Source of the DNA: an uncultured Bacillota bacterium
GTDB taxonomy: Bacteria; Bacillota_I; Bacilli_A; RFN20; CAG-288
Assembly: GCA_949300365.1 (NCBI GenBank)
Contig: CASGEC010000004.1
Location: forward strand, 124,001 to 188,000
Length of the DNA: 64,000 nt
Direction of reading: 5' to 3'
The position numbers were made by a program, and so were the translations under genes. The notes beneath the pieces were generated by a model. It was not told the DNA's origin, ran no database searches, and saw only the letters and a list, made by a program, of their open reading frames with translations. Of this stretch, positions 34,862 to 43,895 are shown in pieces (position 1 is the first letter of the stretch; each line of letters begins with the position of its first letter).

Positions 34862-34974
34862 GGGTCGCTTTCGTGTTCGGCAAGCAGAAATATGTAGCGC
34901 AGGAGCCTCCCATTCTTTTGGGCGTTTTCTTGCTGTGCGGCCTTATCGATAAAGAGACGGAAGTTTCTGGGCAT
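34837..34974 (-). CDS. Possible 45-residue basic-amphipathic ORF
   Basis: ATG at 34974 is preceded by AAGGA with good spacing and reads MPRNFRLFIDKAAQQENAQK to a TGA at 34837-34839, overlapping the 3' end of the ABC fusion gene antisense. No homologue is known to me. The predicted helix with Arg/Lys and Gln is compatible with a small protein, but chance is equally possible. Confidence 0.25.
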   Translation of the reverse strand: MPRNFRLFIDKAAQQENAQKNGRLLRYIFLLAEHESDPYSLASLI

Positions 34975-35045
34975 ATAAATCCTTAGGCCCATTTCCGTGT
35001 TTGGGCTATAATTAAGAGGATGAACTATTCGAAGGAGGTTTTTCC

Positions 35046-37109
35046 ATGAAAAGAAAATACCTGTGGCTCCTTCCGACCACCCTTCTCCTTTTCCCGCTTG
35101 CCTCCTGCTCCGGCAATTCTTCTTCGACGACAGGAGACTCGACGCCTGCGCCGTCAGTGCCGGTCTATCTTTATGATGACTATCAGCGGGATGGAAGCCT
35201 TTCCCTTGGCATACGCTCCAATCTTTATAGCGTGGGTTATGAAAGCCCGATTTCCCTTTTCTATCAGGCGGACGAGAAAAAAGCCTATGGCGATGATGCC
35301 TCCCTCCAGATCTATCCCTACAAGGGTCTTTCCGGGACGGATTCCGAAAAGCTGAATCAAGCCGAGATCAACCGCACTATCCTCCATGCCTTGATGGCCA
35401 TGTCCTATAGCATGCTGAAGGATACGGATCTCATGGATATGGAAACACTCCCTGTCCTTGTCGATAGGTATTCCCGTTCCTTTGAGTCCTATGCGGATGT
35501 TCCTGACGAAACCATCGCCTTCAATTCCATCGATGGGACGGCAGGAAGCTTTATCACGCAAAAAGAGGACGGGAAGGATTCGCTCCTCTTCTATTCCGCA
35601 GGCGAGAACCTTTCCGAATCCCTTTCCGGAATCGATCTGTCGACCATCCAGATCAACGCCCCTGCCCTTCTTTCCTATCTCAAGGAGACGCTTTCCGGGA
35701 ACACCGTCCTTGAAACGATCCTTTCCAGTGTCGGCGGTATCGTCAACTTCCTGATGGAGGGTGTGGATTTAAGTGTCGATTGCCCGAGTCAAGATGAAAG
35801 CGTCATCACATTTACCGTCAATGAAAAAGGAAAAGAGCAATTGATGGAACCCATAAGTGACCTTCTTGGATCGTTGGAAGGCTTTGGAGACATTTCCTCT
35901 CTTGTTTCCAAGATTGCTGACATTTCCTTCTCATTGTCTCTCTACAATGACGATATCCTCATCAACCAAATCGAATCACTCAATGCCTCCTTCTCCCTGC
36001 AGACGGTTCTCGGAAAGGTGGAGCTTTATTTTGATGCCGATTTGGATAGGAAGGCGACGAAACTGGATCCGGGATCCTTCCAGTCGAAGAAAGAGATTGT
36101 CGATGGCTATGCCAAGATCAATGAGGAAGTGAAGGACTTCTTCGATACCGTTTCCGCCTATGTTCCCTTCAAGACCTCCCTTCTTGGCGAGGAAGAAGTG
36201 GATCCTTCCAAAATCGATGTCTCCGATGCCATCGTGCCGACCTTGAGAAAGGCCGCCAGCGACTATTTCGCCTTGTCCGACGATGCCAAGACGCTTCTGG
36301 GCCCTGTCTTCATGGAGGTGAAGGACGAAGAGGCGATGAAGGAACTTCTCCTTGCCCGGCACGAAGAAGGGGTCAAGACGATCAAGGACATGCTTTCCTC
36401 TTTTGAGAAGGAAGGAAACGTGACCGAGGATAACTACCAAACGCTTTTTGGAACGGTCGCCGACTATCTCAACTGGGAACAAGGCGTCCAGGATAAGGAG
36501 GGCCTGAAGGCCTTGGATTCCCTTTATTCCTATCTTGCTTCAAGGATGGACGAGATCGAGGACATTCTTTCCGGAAAGGAAGACAACGCTCTGGACACCT
36601 TCATTGCCTCTCCAAAAGAGGAGAATCTCTCCCCTGCCTTGGAACTGGATAACAGGCTTCAGGATCTTCTCTCCCTGGATAGGAAGTACCTTTCCGGCGA
36701 GAGACTGACGCGCTTTGAATCCCTTGAGGAAAAGAACGATTCCTTCAGGACCACTCTCCAGAAGGCCGGACACGACTATCTTGCCACACGGCTTTCTGGT
36801 ATCGACTATGAGGCACTTTCTGCTCTGGCTCAGGAAGAAGTTGTCCAAAACGCGGATTTCTTTAACCGCAGCCTTCTTGCCGATGCGGAGAAGGAAGATA
36901 TCGGAACGCTTGTCGAGGAAGAAGGAAAGGAAATCCGCAAGGCCCTTCTTGAAAACACCGATTCCAAAACTTCCTTGACGGCAACCTATACTTCCTTGCT
37001 CTCCCGTCTTTCCACCCTTCGTTCCACGGAGGAGACCTTCCTGGGCACAGAGGAGAACTATCGTCAGGTCCTTGATTTCTATGACGTCCTCCTTGAGGCC
37101 TTGAACTAG
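35046..37109 (+). CDS. Large lipoprotein of unknown function
   Basis: 687 residues, preceded by GAAGGAGG. The signal MKRKYLWLLPTTLLLFPLASCSG ends in lipobox LASC, followed by a Ser/Thr/Pro linker. The remainder is mixed alpha/beta to about residue 340 and then largely helical and acidic (KLDPGSFQSKKEIVDGY onward), with no recognised domain. A TATAAT box lies at 35007-35012. The downstream Nfu-like gene has its own promoter. I cannot assign a function; a surface or membrane-linked role follows only from the lipid anchor. Confidence 0.75.
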   Translation: MKRKYLWLLPTTLLLFPLASCSGNSSSTTGDSTPAPSVPVYLYDDYQRDGSLSLGIRSNLYSVGYESPISLFYQADEKKAYGDDASLQIYPYKGLSGTDSEKLNQAEINRTILHALMAMSYSMLKDTDLMDMETLPVLVDRYSRSFESYADVPDETIAFNSIDGTAGSFITQKEDGKDSLLFYSAGENLSESLSGIDLSTIQINAPALLSYLKETLSGNTVLETILSSVGGIVNFLMEGVDLSVDCPSQDESVITFTVNEKGKEQLMEPISDLLGSLEGFGDISSLVSKIADISFSLSLYNDDILINQIESLNASFSLQTVLGKVELYFDADLDRKATKLDPGSFQSKKEIVDGYAKINEEVKDFFDTVSAYVPFKTSLLGEEEVDPSKIDVSDAIVPTLRKAASDYFALSDDAKTLLGPVFMEVKDEEAMKELLLARHEEGVKTIKDMLSSFEKEGNVTEDNYQTLFGTVADYLNWEQGVQDKEGLKALDSLYSYLASRMDEIEDILSGKEDNALDTFIASPKEENLSPALELDNRLQDLLSLDRKYLSGERLTRFESLEEKNDSFRTTLQKAGHDYLATRLSGIDYEALSALAQEEVVQNADFFNRSLLADAEKEDIGTLVEEEGKEIRKALLENTDSKTSLTATYTSLLSRLSTLRSTEETFLGTEENYRQVLDFYDVLLEALN

Positions 37110-37143
37110 AATTCTTTTTCCACATTCCTAAAAGGGAAACTGC

Positions 37144-37149
37144 TATAAT
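37144..37149 (+). promoter_or_regulatory. Extended -10 box of the Nfu-like pair
   Basis: TGCTATAAT (37141-37149) with an extended-TG element; the -35 region is poor. Leader of about 14 nt before the start at 37169. Confidence 0.5.
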
Positions 37150-37168
37150 GGCTGACCGGTAAGAAAGC

Positions 37169-37543
37169 ATGGACAACGAACTTACAATCGAAGAGAGAAT
37201 CGATGCGGTTCTCGAAAAGCTCCGCCCGTTCCTCCAGAGGGAAGGCGGCAATATCAAGCTGGACCATTACGATGCCTCGACCGGTATCTGCTATGTCGAC
37301 ATGATCGGTGCCTGCGCCGGCTGTTCCATGGCCTCCGTCGACGTTTCCGAGTCGGTGGAGGTCCTCGTCCTCGATGAGGTCCCCGAAGTCAAGAAGGTCG
37401 AACTCATCACCCCGGATAGCGAGCAGTCTTTCGACGATCTTCTCCATATGCTTGCCCAACAGCAGCAGGCCGAGGAAGAGCTCCGCAAGGCAAACGAAGA
37501 AAAGGAAGACAAAGATGCAATCGGCACAGCGAAAGGCAAGTGA
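37169..37543 (+). CDS. NifU C-terminal-domain Fe-S scaffold
   Basis: 124 residues. IDAVLEKLRPFLQREGGNIKLDHYD and IGACAGCSMASVDV match the NifU-C/Nfu domain; the CAGC (CxxC) pair binds a 4Fe-4S cluster between two subunits for delivery to clients. A Gln/Glu/Lys-rich tail (QQQQAEEELRKANEEKEDK) follows. The next gene encodes a second copy of the domain and overlaps by 29 nt. Fe-S clients in this window include RnfC and PflA. Confidence 0.9.
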   Translation: MDNELTIEERIDAVLEKLRPFLQREGGNIKLDHYDASTGICYVDMIGACAGCSMASVDVSESVEVLVLDEVPEVKKVELITPDSEQSFDDLLHMLAQQQQAEEELRKANEEKEDKDAIGTAKGK

Positions 37544-37790
37544 CGTCCGTATCCTTTCCGATGCCGAGAGAATCCTCTCCCAGGTGCGCCCATTCTTGAA
37601 AAGCGAAGGCGGAGACGTCAAGACGAGGGACTTTCAGGATGGCATCCTCACCCTGGAAGTCAGCGGCGCCTGTGTCGGCTGTGCCCTTGCCAGCACGGAT
37701 TTTGCAGACCTTTCGGACATGCTGAAGCAGTCGATTCCGGAAATTAAGGACATCGTCTATCGCAATCAGAGCGGTCTTCCTATCTTCTAG
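37515..37790 (+). CDS. NifU C-terminal-domain Fe-S scaffold, second copy
   Basis: 91 residues from ATG at 37515, inside the end of the previous gene. ILSQVRPFLKSEGGDVKTRDFQDG and VSGACVGCALASTDFADL repeat the Nfu domain with CVGC. The two adjacent copies could form a heterodimeric scaffold. Start chosen because AAAGGAAG lies upstream and the following residues align with the first copy. Longer readings run into another frame of the upstream gene. Confidence 0.88.
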   Translation: MQSAQRKASDVRILSDAERILSQVRPFLKSEGGDVKTRDFQDGILTLEVSGACVGCALASTDFADLSDMLKQSIPEIKDIVYRNQSGLPIF

Positions 37791-37835
37791 ATAGGACTTT
37801 TTCTTTTTTGTCCCCAAACGCCCTTTTTTCTGTGC

Positions 37836-37841
37836 TAGAAT
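37836..37841 (+). promoter_or_regulatory. -10 box of pduL with TG extension
   Basis: TGTGCTAGAAT (37831-37841): TAGAAT with upstream TG. GAGGT lies before the start at 37863. Confidence 0.5.
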
Positions 37842-37862
37842 CTTCCTGCGAGGTATTTTCAA

Positions 37863-38504
37863 ATGGCCAACAAACCTTTTATTGTCGAGACGAGCGCCCA
37901 TCACATCCATGTCACGCAGGAAACGCTTGAGAAGCTCTTCGGCGAGGGCTTTCAGCTCACCGTCCGCAAGGGACTCTCCCAGCCGGGTCAGTTTGCTTCC
38001 GGACAGCGCCTTGACGTCGTCTATCACGCCCATGTCAAGAATCGCCAGACCGGCGAAATCGAGGCGAAGGACTTCACTCTGAAGAACCTTTCCATCCTGG
38101 GACCTGTCCGCAGCGCCAACCAGGTCGAGATTTCCCTTACGGAAGCAAGATCCATCAAGGCTGATGTTCCCATCCGTGAGAGCGGCGATACGAAGGGGAG
38201 CGCTCCTTTCACCCTTGTCAACCCTCTCAATGGCAACAAGGTTGATTGCGAGGAAGGCATGATTGTCGCTAAGAGACACATCCATATGACGCCCAAGGAT
38301 GCCGAAGAATATGGTGTCCACAATGGTGATATCGTCAGCGTCAAGATCGTTTCCGACAACGGCAGAAGCGCCATCCTTGGCGATGTCGTCATCCGCGTCA
38401 GCGAGAAGTATGCCCTTGCCATGCATATCGACACCGATGAGTCCAATGCTGTCGGCGGCAAGGCCGTGGGCGTCTTCGGCACCATCGTCAAAGAGGCTTT
38501 CTAA
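37863..38504 (+). CDS. pduL: Phosphate propanoyl/acetyltransferase
   Basis: 213 residues of the PduL family, which exchanges acyl-CoA and acyl-phosphate. Two copies of the conserved fold are visible: SAHHIHVTQETLEKLFG...RKGLSQPGQFASGQRLDVV and AKRHIHMTPKDAEEYGV, with the zinc/substrate His residues in HHIHV and RHIHM. No encapsulation signal peptide or microcompartment genes lie nearby, so it likely acts as the housekeeping phosphotransacetylase behind PFL, feeding acetyl-phosphate to an acetate kinase not in the window. The stop overlaps the next start by one base (TAATG). Confidence 0.93.
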   Translation: MANKPFIVETSAHHIHVTQETLEKLFGEGFQLTVRKGLSQPGQFASGQRLDVVYHAHVKNRQTGEIEAKDFTLKNLSILGPVRSANQVEISLTEARSIKADVPIRESGDTKGSAPFTLVNPLNGNKVDCEEGMIVAKRHIHMTPKDAEEYGVHNGDIVSVKIVSDNGRSAILGDVVIRVSEKYALAMHIDTDESNAVGGKAVGVFGTIVKEAF

Positions 38505-39460
38505 TGCCCAATCTTCTCGCCCACAACCTCATCGTCAAAAGGCTTTTCATCAAGGAAGCGGAGCGCGGAACGGGTGACCTCAAGGGGGAATTTCTCCGCG
38601 GCAACTTCAATTTCCTTTCCCTTGGGGCCCAGGGCCCAGACCCTCTCTTCTACTTCGGCATCGTCCCTTTCCATCCCCTTCACCTGCCGACGGCCTTCAA
38701 GAAACTCGGGAACCGGATCCACCAGGATGACGGGAGGAAGTTTTTCAAGCTCCTTCTCGAGCAATGCTATGGCATCGACGATCCCAAGTCCCTTTCCCGT
38801 ATGCGCGCCTTCGTTCTCGGGCAGTTTGCCCACTACCTTCTCGACCGGGAAGCCCATCCCTTTGTCCTCTATTTCTCGGGCTTTGACAAGGAGGGGAAGA
38901 TCACGGGGAAGTACCACTATCGGCACACCTTCTTCGAAAGCCAGATCGACGTTGCCCTGGCCGGGAAGTTCAAGATGAATTACTTCCTCAGCCACCCTTA
39001 CGATGTTATCTGCGTCGACCGCGCCTTCCTCCAGGTCATCGACAAGGCCTTTGTCCCCGTCCTCAGGAAGATGTTCCCGGATATCCGCATTCCCAAGAAG
39101 ATCTACTCCGAGTCGGTCATCAACATGCACGACATGATCCGGTTCATGAACCACAATCCCAAGCTCAAGGCTGCCCTGGCGGGAAAGACCTCCTTGGGCG
39201 CGATGGCCTTGCCTTCCTATCGGATCGACGAGAAGGTCCTCAACGAGGAGCGGAAAGCCTGGCTGGACCCCTTGACGGGACAGGAGAGGAACGAATCCTT
39301 CGTCGACCTCCATTCCAAAGCCTATCAAATCCTTGACGACTGCTATCACGACCTTGTCCGCTATGGCTATAGCTACGAGGTCTTCTCCAAGTACATCGAC
39401 GGCTCGGACTACATGGGCTATGCCCCTGGGGCTGTGCTGCACTACTGCCGAAAGGATTGA
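38504..39460 (+). CDS. Zinc-dependent phospholipase C-like protein
   Basis: 318 residues. The N-terminal half follows the zinc-dependent phospholipase C / S1-P1 nuclease-like all-helical family: MPNLLAHNLIVKRL, FLRGNFNFLSLGAQGPDPLFY, and FVLGQFAHYLLDREAHPFVLY with spaced His and Asp that bind zinc. No signal peptide, so cytoplasmic. Bacterial homologues are mostly uncharacterised. It is translationally coupled to pduL through TAATG and followed by a strong terminator, so the two form one short operon. The metabolic link is not obvious. Confidence 0.8.
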   Translation: MPNLLAHNLIVKRLFIKEAERGTGDLKGEFLRGNFNFLSLGAQGPDPLFYFGIVPFHPLHLPTAFKKLGNRIHQDDGRKFFKLLLEQCYGIDDPKSLSRMRAFVLGQFAHYLLDREAHPFVLYFSGFDKEGKITGKYHYRHTFFESQIDVALAGKFKMNYFLSHPYDVICVDRAFLQVIDKAFVPVLRKMFPDIRIPKKIYSESVINMHDMIRFMNHNPKLKAALAGKTSLGAMALPSYRIDEKVLNEERKAWLDPLTGQERNESFVDLHSKAYQILDDCYHDLVRYGYSYEVFSKYIDGSDYMGYAPGAVLHYCRKD

Positions 39461-39465
39461 AATCC

Positions 39466-39487
39466 GGGGCCTTCGGGCCCCTTTTTG
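39466..39487 (+). terminator. Rho-independent terminator with UUCG loop
   Basis: GGGGCC (39466-39471), loop TTCG, GGCCCC (39476-39481), then TTTTT. Confidence 0.9.
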
Positions 39488-39562
39488 GTTCTCCTAGCGA
39501 AAACAAGCGAATTTTACATGAAAAGTTGTCATTTATTGTTTTCATAACAAACTCGATTCGTT

Positions 39563-39568
39563 TATAAT
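39563..39568 (+). promoter_or_regulatory. -10 box of the rnf operon
   Basis: TATAAT at 39563-39568; TTTCAT at 39540-39545 with 17-nt spacing is a weak -35. TTGTT-N5-AACAA (39536-39550) overlaps it and could be a redox-regulator half-match, but its spacing does not fit the Rex consensus. Confidence 0.5.
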
Positions 39569-39589
39569 ACTTCTCGAGGAAAAACAGCA

Positions 39590-40903
39590 ATGGGTCTACA
39601 TTTTTTGAAATCGGCTCTGTCGCTTCCGATTCCTGACCACAAGGAGCAGACAATCAGCCGTGCCTACGAGGAGTACCAACCTTCCGCCGTCTACATTCCT
39701 GCTGTCGATGCCCATAACCAACCCCTGAAGAACCTCATCGCCGATGGCGAGAAGGTCTACAAGGGAACGCTGATCGGCTATGGTGTCGACGATTTTCCGG
39801 TCTATTCATCCGTGTCAGGACGGGTGCTTGGCCACAAGCTAATGATGATGGCAGACGGAAAGGTTCGCGATTGCCTTGAGATCGAGAACGACAAGCTGTG
39901 CCAGTGGGTCCTCAAGCCAGCTCTCAAGCGTGTCGACCGCTGCACCAAGGAGGAAATCCTTGCGGCGATCAAGGACTCGGGCGCAATCGGCTTTGGCGGT
40001 GCCGGATTCCCGACCTACCGCAAATACCTGACGGACAAGCCCATCGACTACATCATCATCAACGCCGTCGAGTGCGAGCCTTACCTGACGACCGACTTCT
40101 GCTATGGCAGAAGCCACATGGCCGAACTTTTCTTCGCCCTTCCCTACCTCCTCAAGCTGACGGGCGCAAAGCGTATCGTCTTTGCCGTCAAGAAGGACAG
40201 GGAAGCCCTCATCGAGGCCGCGAAGATCGAAGCGCGGAAGAAGAACAACCGCTCCCTTCCCTTTGTCATCAAGACGCTTCCCGATCGTTACCCGATGGGC
40301 TATGAGCGCTCCATCGTCCGCGAAGTCCTCCACAAGGAATACAAGGCCCTTCCGATCGAGGCGGGTGCCGTCGTCAACAACCTTTATACGCTGATGACCC
40401 TCGGCAGACGCTTTGTCCTCGGACAGGTTGCCGCCGATCGCTGCATCACCGTCTCGGGCGAAGTCTTTGCCCCGAAGGATCTGCTTGTTCCCTATGGTGC
40501 CCTTGCCAGCGAACTTATCAACCGCTGCGGCGGCCCGAAACTGGAACAGTTCGTCCTCCTCAACGGCGGCCCGATGTGCGGCAATGCCCATGATTCCGAC
40601 TATGTCACCCAGCTCCAGTCCAACGGCATCATCCTCCTTCCGCCCCAGAACGTCAAATCCGAGCCCTGCTGGCATTGCGGCATGTGCATCGACAACTGCC
40701 CGATGGGACTCCAGCCGGTCCAGATCCAGCTTGCCCTGAAGAGCGGAAACGTCGAACGCCTGAAGAAGCTCGATGCCGCGATGTGCGTCAACTGCGGACT
40801 TTGCACCTTCGTCTGCCCCAGCAAGATCGATGTTGCCGCCAATATCCAGAGAGCAAAGGAATTGCTCCGAAAGAGCGCCTCCGCTCAGAAAGGAGGAAAG
40901 TAG
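39590..40903 (+). CDS. rnfC: Rnf complex subunit C
   Basis: 437 residues. The peripheral NADH-side subunit: a lipoyl-like N-terminal region (YKGTLIGYGVDDFPVYSSVSGRVLG), the nucleotide-binding glycine turn GFGGAGFPTYRKYL, AVECEPYLTTD, and two 4Fe-4S motifs near the end, CWHCGMCIDNCP and CVNCGLCTFVCP. It passes electrons between NAD and ferredoxin through the complex. First gene of a tight operon; AGGAGG within its end serves rnfD. Confidence 0.95.
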   Translation: MGLHFLKSALSLPIPDHKEQTISRAYEEYQPSAVYIPAVDAHNQPLKNLIADGEKVYKGTLIGYGVDDFPVYSSVSGRVLGHKLMMMADGKVRDCLEIENDKLCQWVLKPALKRVDRCTKEEILAAIKDSGAIGFGGAGFPTYRKYLTDKPIDYIIINAVECEPYLTTDFCYGRSHMAELFFALPYLLKLTGAKRIVFAVKKDREALIEAAKIEARKKNNRSLPFVIKTLPDRYPMGYERSIVREVLHKEYKALPIEAGAVVNNLYTLMTLGRRFVLGQVAADRCITVSGEVFAPKDLLVPYGALASELINRCGGPKLEQFVLLNGGPMCGNAHDSDYVTQLQSNGIILLPPQNVKSEPCWHCGMCIDNCPMGLQPVQIQLALKSGNVERLKKLDAAMCVNCGLCTFVCPSKIDVAANIQRAKELLRKSASAQKGGK

Positions 40904-40904
40904 G

Positions 40905-42077
40905 ATGAACGATGTCCTAGTCTTCGAGAAGAATCCGCACATGAGAGGAACGCGCAAGACCTCCCTCATGATGTTGGAGTTCTTCGTCGTTGTCCTTATC
41001 CTCTATGCCGTCAGCGTCGTCTTCTATTTCGTCAAGGGCGGCCCGACCCAAAACTATTCCAACATCGCCTATGGCATGATGGCCCTGCAAAACGGCCTCG
41101 TCGGTGTCGGCTTTGCCATGATTGCCGATCTGATCTGGTATCTTCCCTACGCCTTCCGCAAGGAGGGAATCAGCGGATACCTCTATAAGGTCTTCCATTC
41201 CTATTCCTATGTGACGGGCCTGCTTCTTGTCCTCCTTCTTCCTGTCGGCATGCTCTGGTATGAAGTCGCCATCACGTCCTTCGTCTCCGTCTTCTTCACC
41301 AAGCTGATCTTCGGCGGCTTCGGAAGCAATATCCTTAACCCCGCCATCTTCGGCCGTCTCTTCGCCCAGGTCGTCTATTCCACTAGCCTCACCACCTATC
41401 TCGGAAACGCACCGGAGGGCAGCTCCTCCATCATCTCCTCCGGCGCCACGATTCCGGGACTTGTCAACGGCGGCAATTTCGTCGCTGCCGATGGCATCTC
41501 CTTCTGGAACATGGTCTTGGGCAACTACTATGGAACCCTCGGCGAGACCTTTGCCCTTGTCATCGTCATCCTCGGCCTCTATCTTGCTGCCAGGCGCATC
41601 ATCGACTGGCGCGTTCCTTTCTTCTATGTCGTCCCGATGTTCTTCAGCTACGGCCTCTGCTTCTATCTGGCCGGCTCCTCTGCCCGCATCGCCTTTGAAG
41701 AGGCTGCCAGACAGATCATGATGGGAGGCATCCTCTTTGGTGCCGCCTTCTGCCTGACCGATCCTGTCACCTCCCCGACGAGCAAGTCCGGACGCATCAT
41801 CTTCGCCCTCGGCGCTTCCATCATCACCCTCTCCATCCGTCTCTTCGCCAACTCCCCGGAGGGCGTCGCCTACTCCATCCTCATCATGAACATCCTCACG
41901 CCGCTCATCGACAAGTGCCTTGTCGGACGCACGATCAAGAACTACTGGGAAAGCCTTGCCATCCTTGTCCTGACGGGCTGTGTCCTTGCCATCGGCTGCG
42001 TCTATGGCCACGTCTGCTCCGAAGACATCGTCCTCTCCTCCGCTTCCACCGTCTCCGCCTTGAAGGAGGTCTTCTAA
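40905..42077 (+). CDS. rnfD: Rnf complex subunit D
   Basis: 390 residues from ATG at 40905, with AAAGGAGG upstream. About ten membrane segments. SGATIPGL (Thr182) is the covalent FMN attachment site recognised by ApbE. GFGSNILNPAIFGRLF and DPVTSPTSKSGR are conserved NqrB/RnfD features. It conducts electrons across the membrane coupled to Na+ or H+ pumping. Confidence 0.95.
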   Translation: MNDVLVFEKNPHMRGTRKTSLMMLEFFVVVLILYAVSVVFYFVKGGPTQNYSNIAYGMMALQNGLVGVGFAMIADLIWYLPYAFRKEGISGYLYKVFHSYSYVTGLLLVLLLPVGMLWYEVAITSFVSVFFTKLIFGGFGSNILNPAIFGRLFAQVVYSTSLTTYLGNAPEGSSSIISSGATIPGLVNGGNFVAADGISFWNMVLGNYYGTLGETFALVIVILGLYLAARRIIDWRVPFFYVVPMFFSYGLCFYLAGSSARIAFEEAARQIMMGGILFGAAFCLTDPVTSPTSKSGRIIFALGASIITLSIRLFANSPEGVAYSILIMNILTPLIDKCLVGRTIKNYWESLAILVLTGCVLAIGCVYGHVCSEDIVLSSASTVSALKEVF

Positions 42078-42078
42078 T

Positions 42079-42585
42079 ATGGCAAACAAAATCGTGAAGA
42101 CCGTCATCGTCCTCTTCTCCGCCTTCGCCGCGGTGGGTGCCACCGTCGGCGGATACTACGGCCTGAAGGACCAGATCGCCGCCAACTATGCCGCCATCCC
42201 CGTTCCTTCAAACATCAAGGAAATGTTCCCGAACTATCGTTCCGCAAGCGAACTTTCCGATCTCTCCTCTCCTTACATCAAGGTCGGCTATGAAGTGACT
42301 CTTGCCGATGGTACCGCCTATTACTACGAGCTTGAAAGTGCCAAGGGCTTCTCTGGCACCGTCCAGTTTGCCGTCGGTATCCAGGATGGCAAGGTCACGG
42401 CCTACAAGTACATCAGCGACAACGAACATGACTTCGGCCACAACATGGCTTCCGGCGAAAATGCCGCAGGGGCCTTCGTCGGCTATCCTAGTGATGCCAC
42501 AGGTGTCGTTTCCGGAACGACGGTCACCTCTAATGCCATGACCACAGCCATCGACGCCGCCCTTGAGGATGCAAATGCGAGGTAA
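42079..42585 (+). CDS. rnfG: Rnf complex subunit G
   Basis: 168 residues. One N-terminal TM and an FMN-binding domain. VSGTTVTSNAM (S145-M153) is the S-G-x-T-x-T/S flavinylation motif with FMN on Thr148. The domain is shorter than many RnfG (about 200) but has the core. It starts 1 nt after rnfD's stop. Confidence 0.93.
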   Translation: MANKIVKTVIVLFSAFAAVGATVGGYYGLKDQIAANYAAIPVPSNIKEMFPNYRSASELSDLSSPYIKVGYEVTLADGTAYYYELESAKGFSGTVQFAVGIQDGKVTAYKYISDNEHDFGHNMASGENAAGAFVGYPSDATGVVSGTTVTSNAMTTAIDAALEDANAR

Positions 42586-42591
42586 AGGATC

Positions 42592-43278
42592 ATGAAAAAG
42601 AGAAATGTGTTTCTGACGTTCCTCGACGGCATCTACCTCAAGAACCCCGTCTTCTCCCTCTTCCTCGGATTGACCCTTGCCGTCTTGTGCACAACGTCCT
42701 TCCAGACCGCCCTCTATGTTTCCGCCATCGTCTTTGCAGATATGCTCGTCGTCGAGTTTGTCGTCTCCCTCTTCCGCAAGGGGCTTGGAAAGGTTTCCGC
42801 CTATGTCGTCTCTGCCCTTCTCTCCGCTGCCGTCGCCGTCGTTTGCAACATGGTCCTTGCCGCCTATTATCCTCTCGTCATCATCGAAGGCCTGAGCCCC
42901 TACACCAATGCCATCATCGCTTCCTTCATCCCCTTTGTCGCCACCACTTCCGCCGTCCTCTGCAAGGGACAGGAAGCCTTCGAAAGAAGCGTTCCGCAGG
43001 CGATTGCCGATGCCCTCGGATCGGGTATTGGCTTTGCCCTTGCCCTCTGCCTCATCGCCTTCTTCCGTGAGTTCATCGGTACGGCCAAGATCCAGTTCAC
43101 CATCAGCGAGGACAGCATGAAGGCCATCAAGATCACCAATTGGGATTGGACCCTTCCTGCCATCCTCACTCCCTTCGGCGGCTTCCTGCTGACCGGATTC
43201 TTCTCCGGAATCCATGCCAGCATCTGCAAGACCTTCGAGGGACGCAAGGAAAAGCTTGTCGGAGGTATCGAGAAATGA
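42592..43278 (+). CDS. rnfE: Rnf complex subunit E
   Basis: 228 residues, six membrane segments. NPVFSLFLGLTLAVLCTTSF and the inverted-topology partner motifs (ALGSGIGFALAL) identify RnfE/NqrD. With RnfA it forms the symmetric membrane pair carrying a Fe-S cluster. Cys in LCTTS (about residue 27) is a conserved ligand candidate. Overlaps rnfA by ATGA. Confidence 0.93.
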   Translation: MKKRNVFLTFLDGIYLKNPVFSLFLGLTLAVLCTTSFQTALYVSAIVFADMLVVEFVVSLFRKGLGKVSAYVVSALLSAAVAVVCNMVLAAYYPLVIIEGLSPYTNAIIASFIPFVATTSAVLCKGQEAFERSVPQAIADALGSGIGFALALCLIAFFREFIGTAKIQFTISEDSMKAIKITNWDWTLPAILTPFGGFLLTGFFSGIHASICKTFEGRKEKLVGGIEK

Positions 43279-43886
43279 GTTACTTAGCGACATTCTTCAC
43301 ATGCCTTTTTGCCAACAGCCTTTTGCTTGAGGGAAAGGGCGTCAATGCCGTCACCGACTATGCCAAGACGAAGAAGGGAAAGGCCATCCTCTTCCTCTTC
43401 TACCTGATTGCCGCCGTCATCATGGGCTTTGTTGCCTATGGCTATACCTACCTCATCGATGCCGTCCCCGGATGGGTCGAAGGAAAGGAAAGCCTCACTT
43501 GGCTTTCCGATACCGTGACCTATTGCGAGCCGGTCGTCTTCGTCCTTGCCATGGCGATCATCCTCGGCATCTTCTACGCCCTTGTCCAGCTCTCTCCCAA
43601 GATGAAGGACGAGATCAAGCCCGAAAGCTTCAACCTCCTTCTGAACACGTCCCTCTTTGCCATCGCCCTCTCCATCCTCAGCCTTGCCGGTGGCACGGAC
43701 GACTTCAAGCTCCTCCTCGTCAACATCTTCGGCCTTCCTGCCGGTTATCTGCTCTCCTTCCTCGTCTTTGAACCGATCCTCGACCGTATCAAGGCCTCCA
43801 ATGCCTCCAAGGGCTTCAAGGGTGTTCCCTTGATGCTGGTCACCATGGCCGGCATGTGCCTTTGCTTTGCCTCCTTGGCTTTCTAA
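43275..43886 (+). CDS. rnfA: Rnf complex subunit A
   Basis: 203 residues from ATG at 43275 (ATGA overlap with rnfE). Six membrane segments. The start MSYLATFFTCLFANSLLLEGKG matches RnfA/NqrE, whose Cys in this first helix (here Cys10) helps hold the membrane Fe-S cluster with RnfE. The C-terminal MAGMCLCFASLAF contains two further Cys. In most genomes rnfB follows; here it does not. Confidence 0.92.
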   Translation: MSYLATFFTCLFANSLLLEGKGVNAVTDYAKTKKGKAILFLFYLIAAVIMGFVAYGYTYLIDAVPGWVEGKESLTWLSDTVTYCEPVVFVLAMAIILGIFYALVQLSPKMKDEIKPESFNLLLNTSLFAIALSILSLAGGTDDFKLLLVNIFGLPAGYLLSFLVFEPILDRIKASNASKGFKGVPLMLVTMAGMCLCFASLAF

Positions 43887-43895
43887 AGAATTTCC

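Noticed and set aside
39536..39550. Rex operator before rnfC
   Set aside because: TTGTT-N5-AACAA is similar to a Rex site, but the spacing is three bases short of TTGTTAA-N4-TTAACAA.
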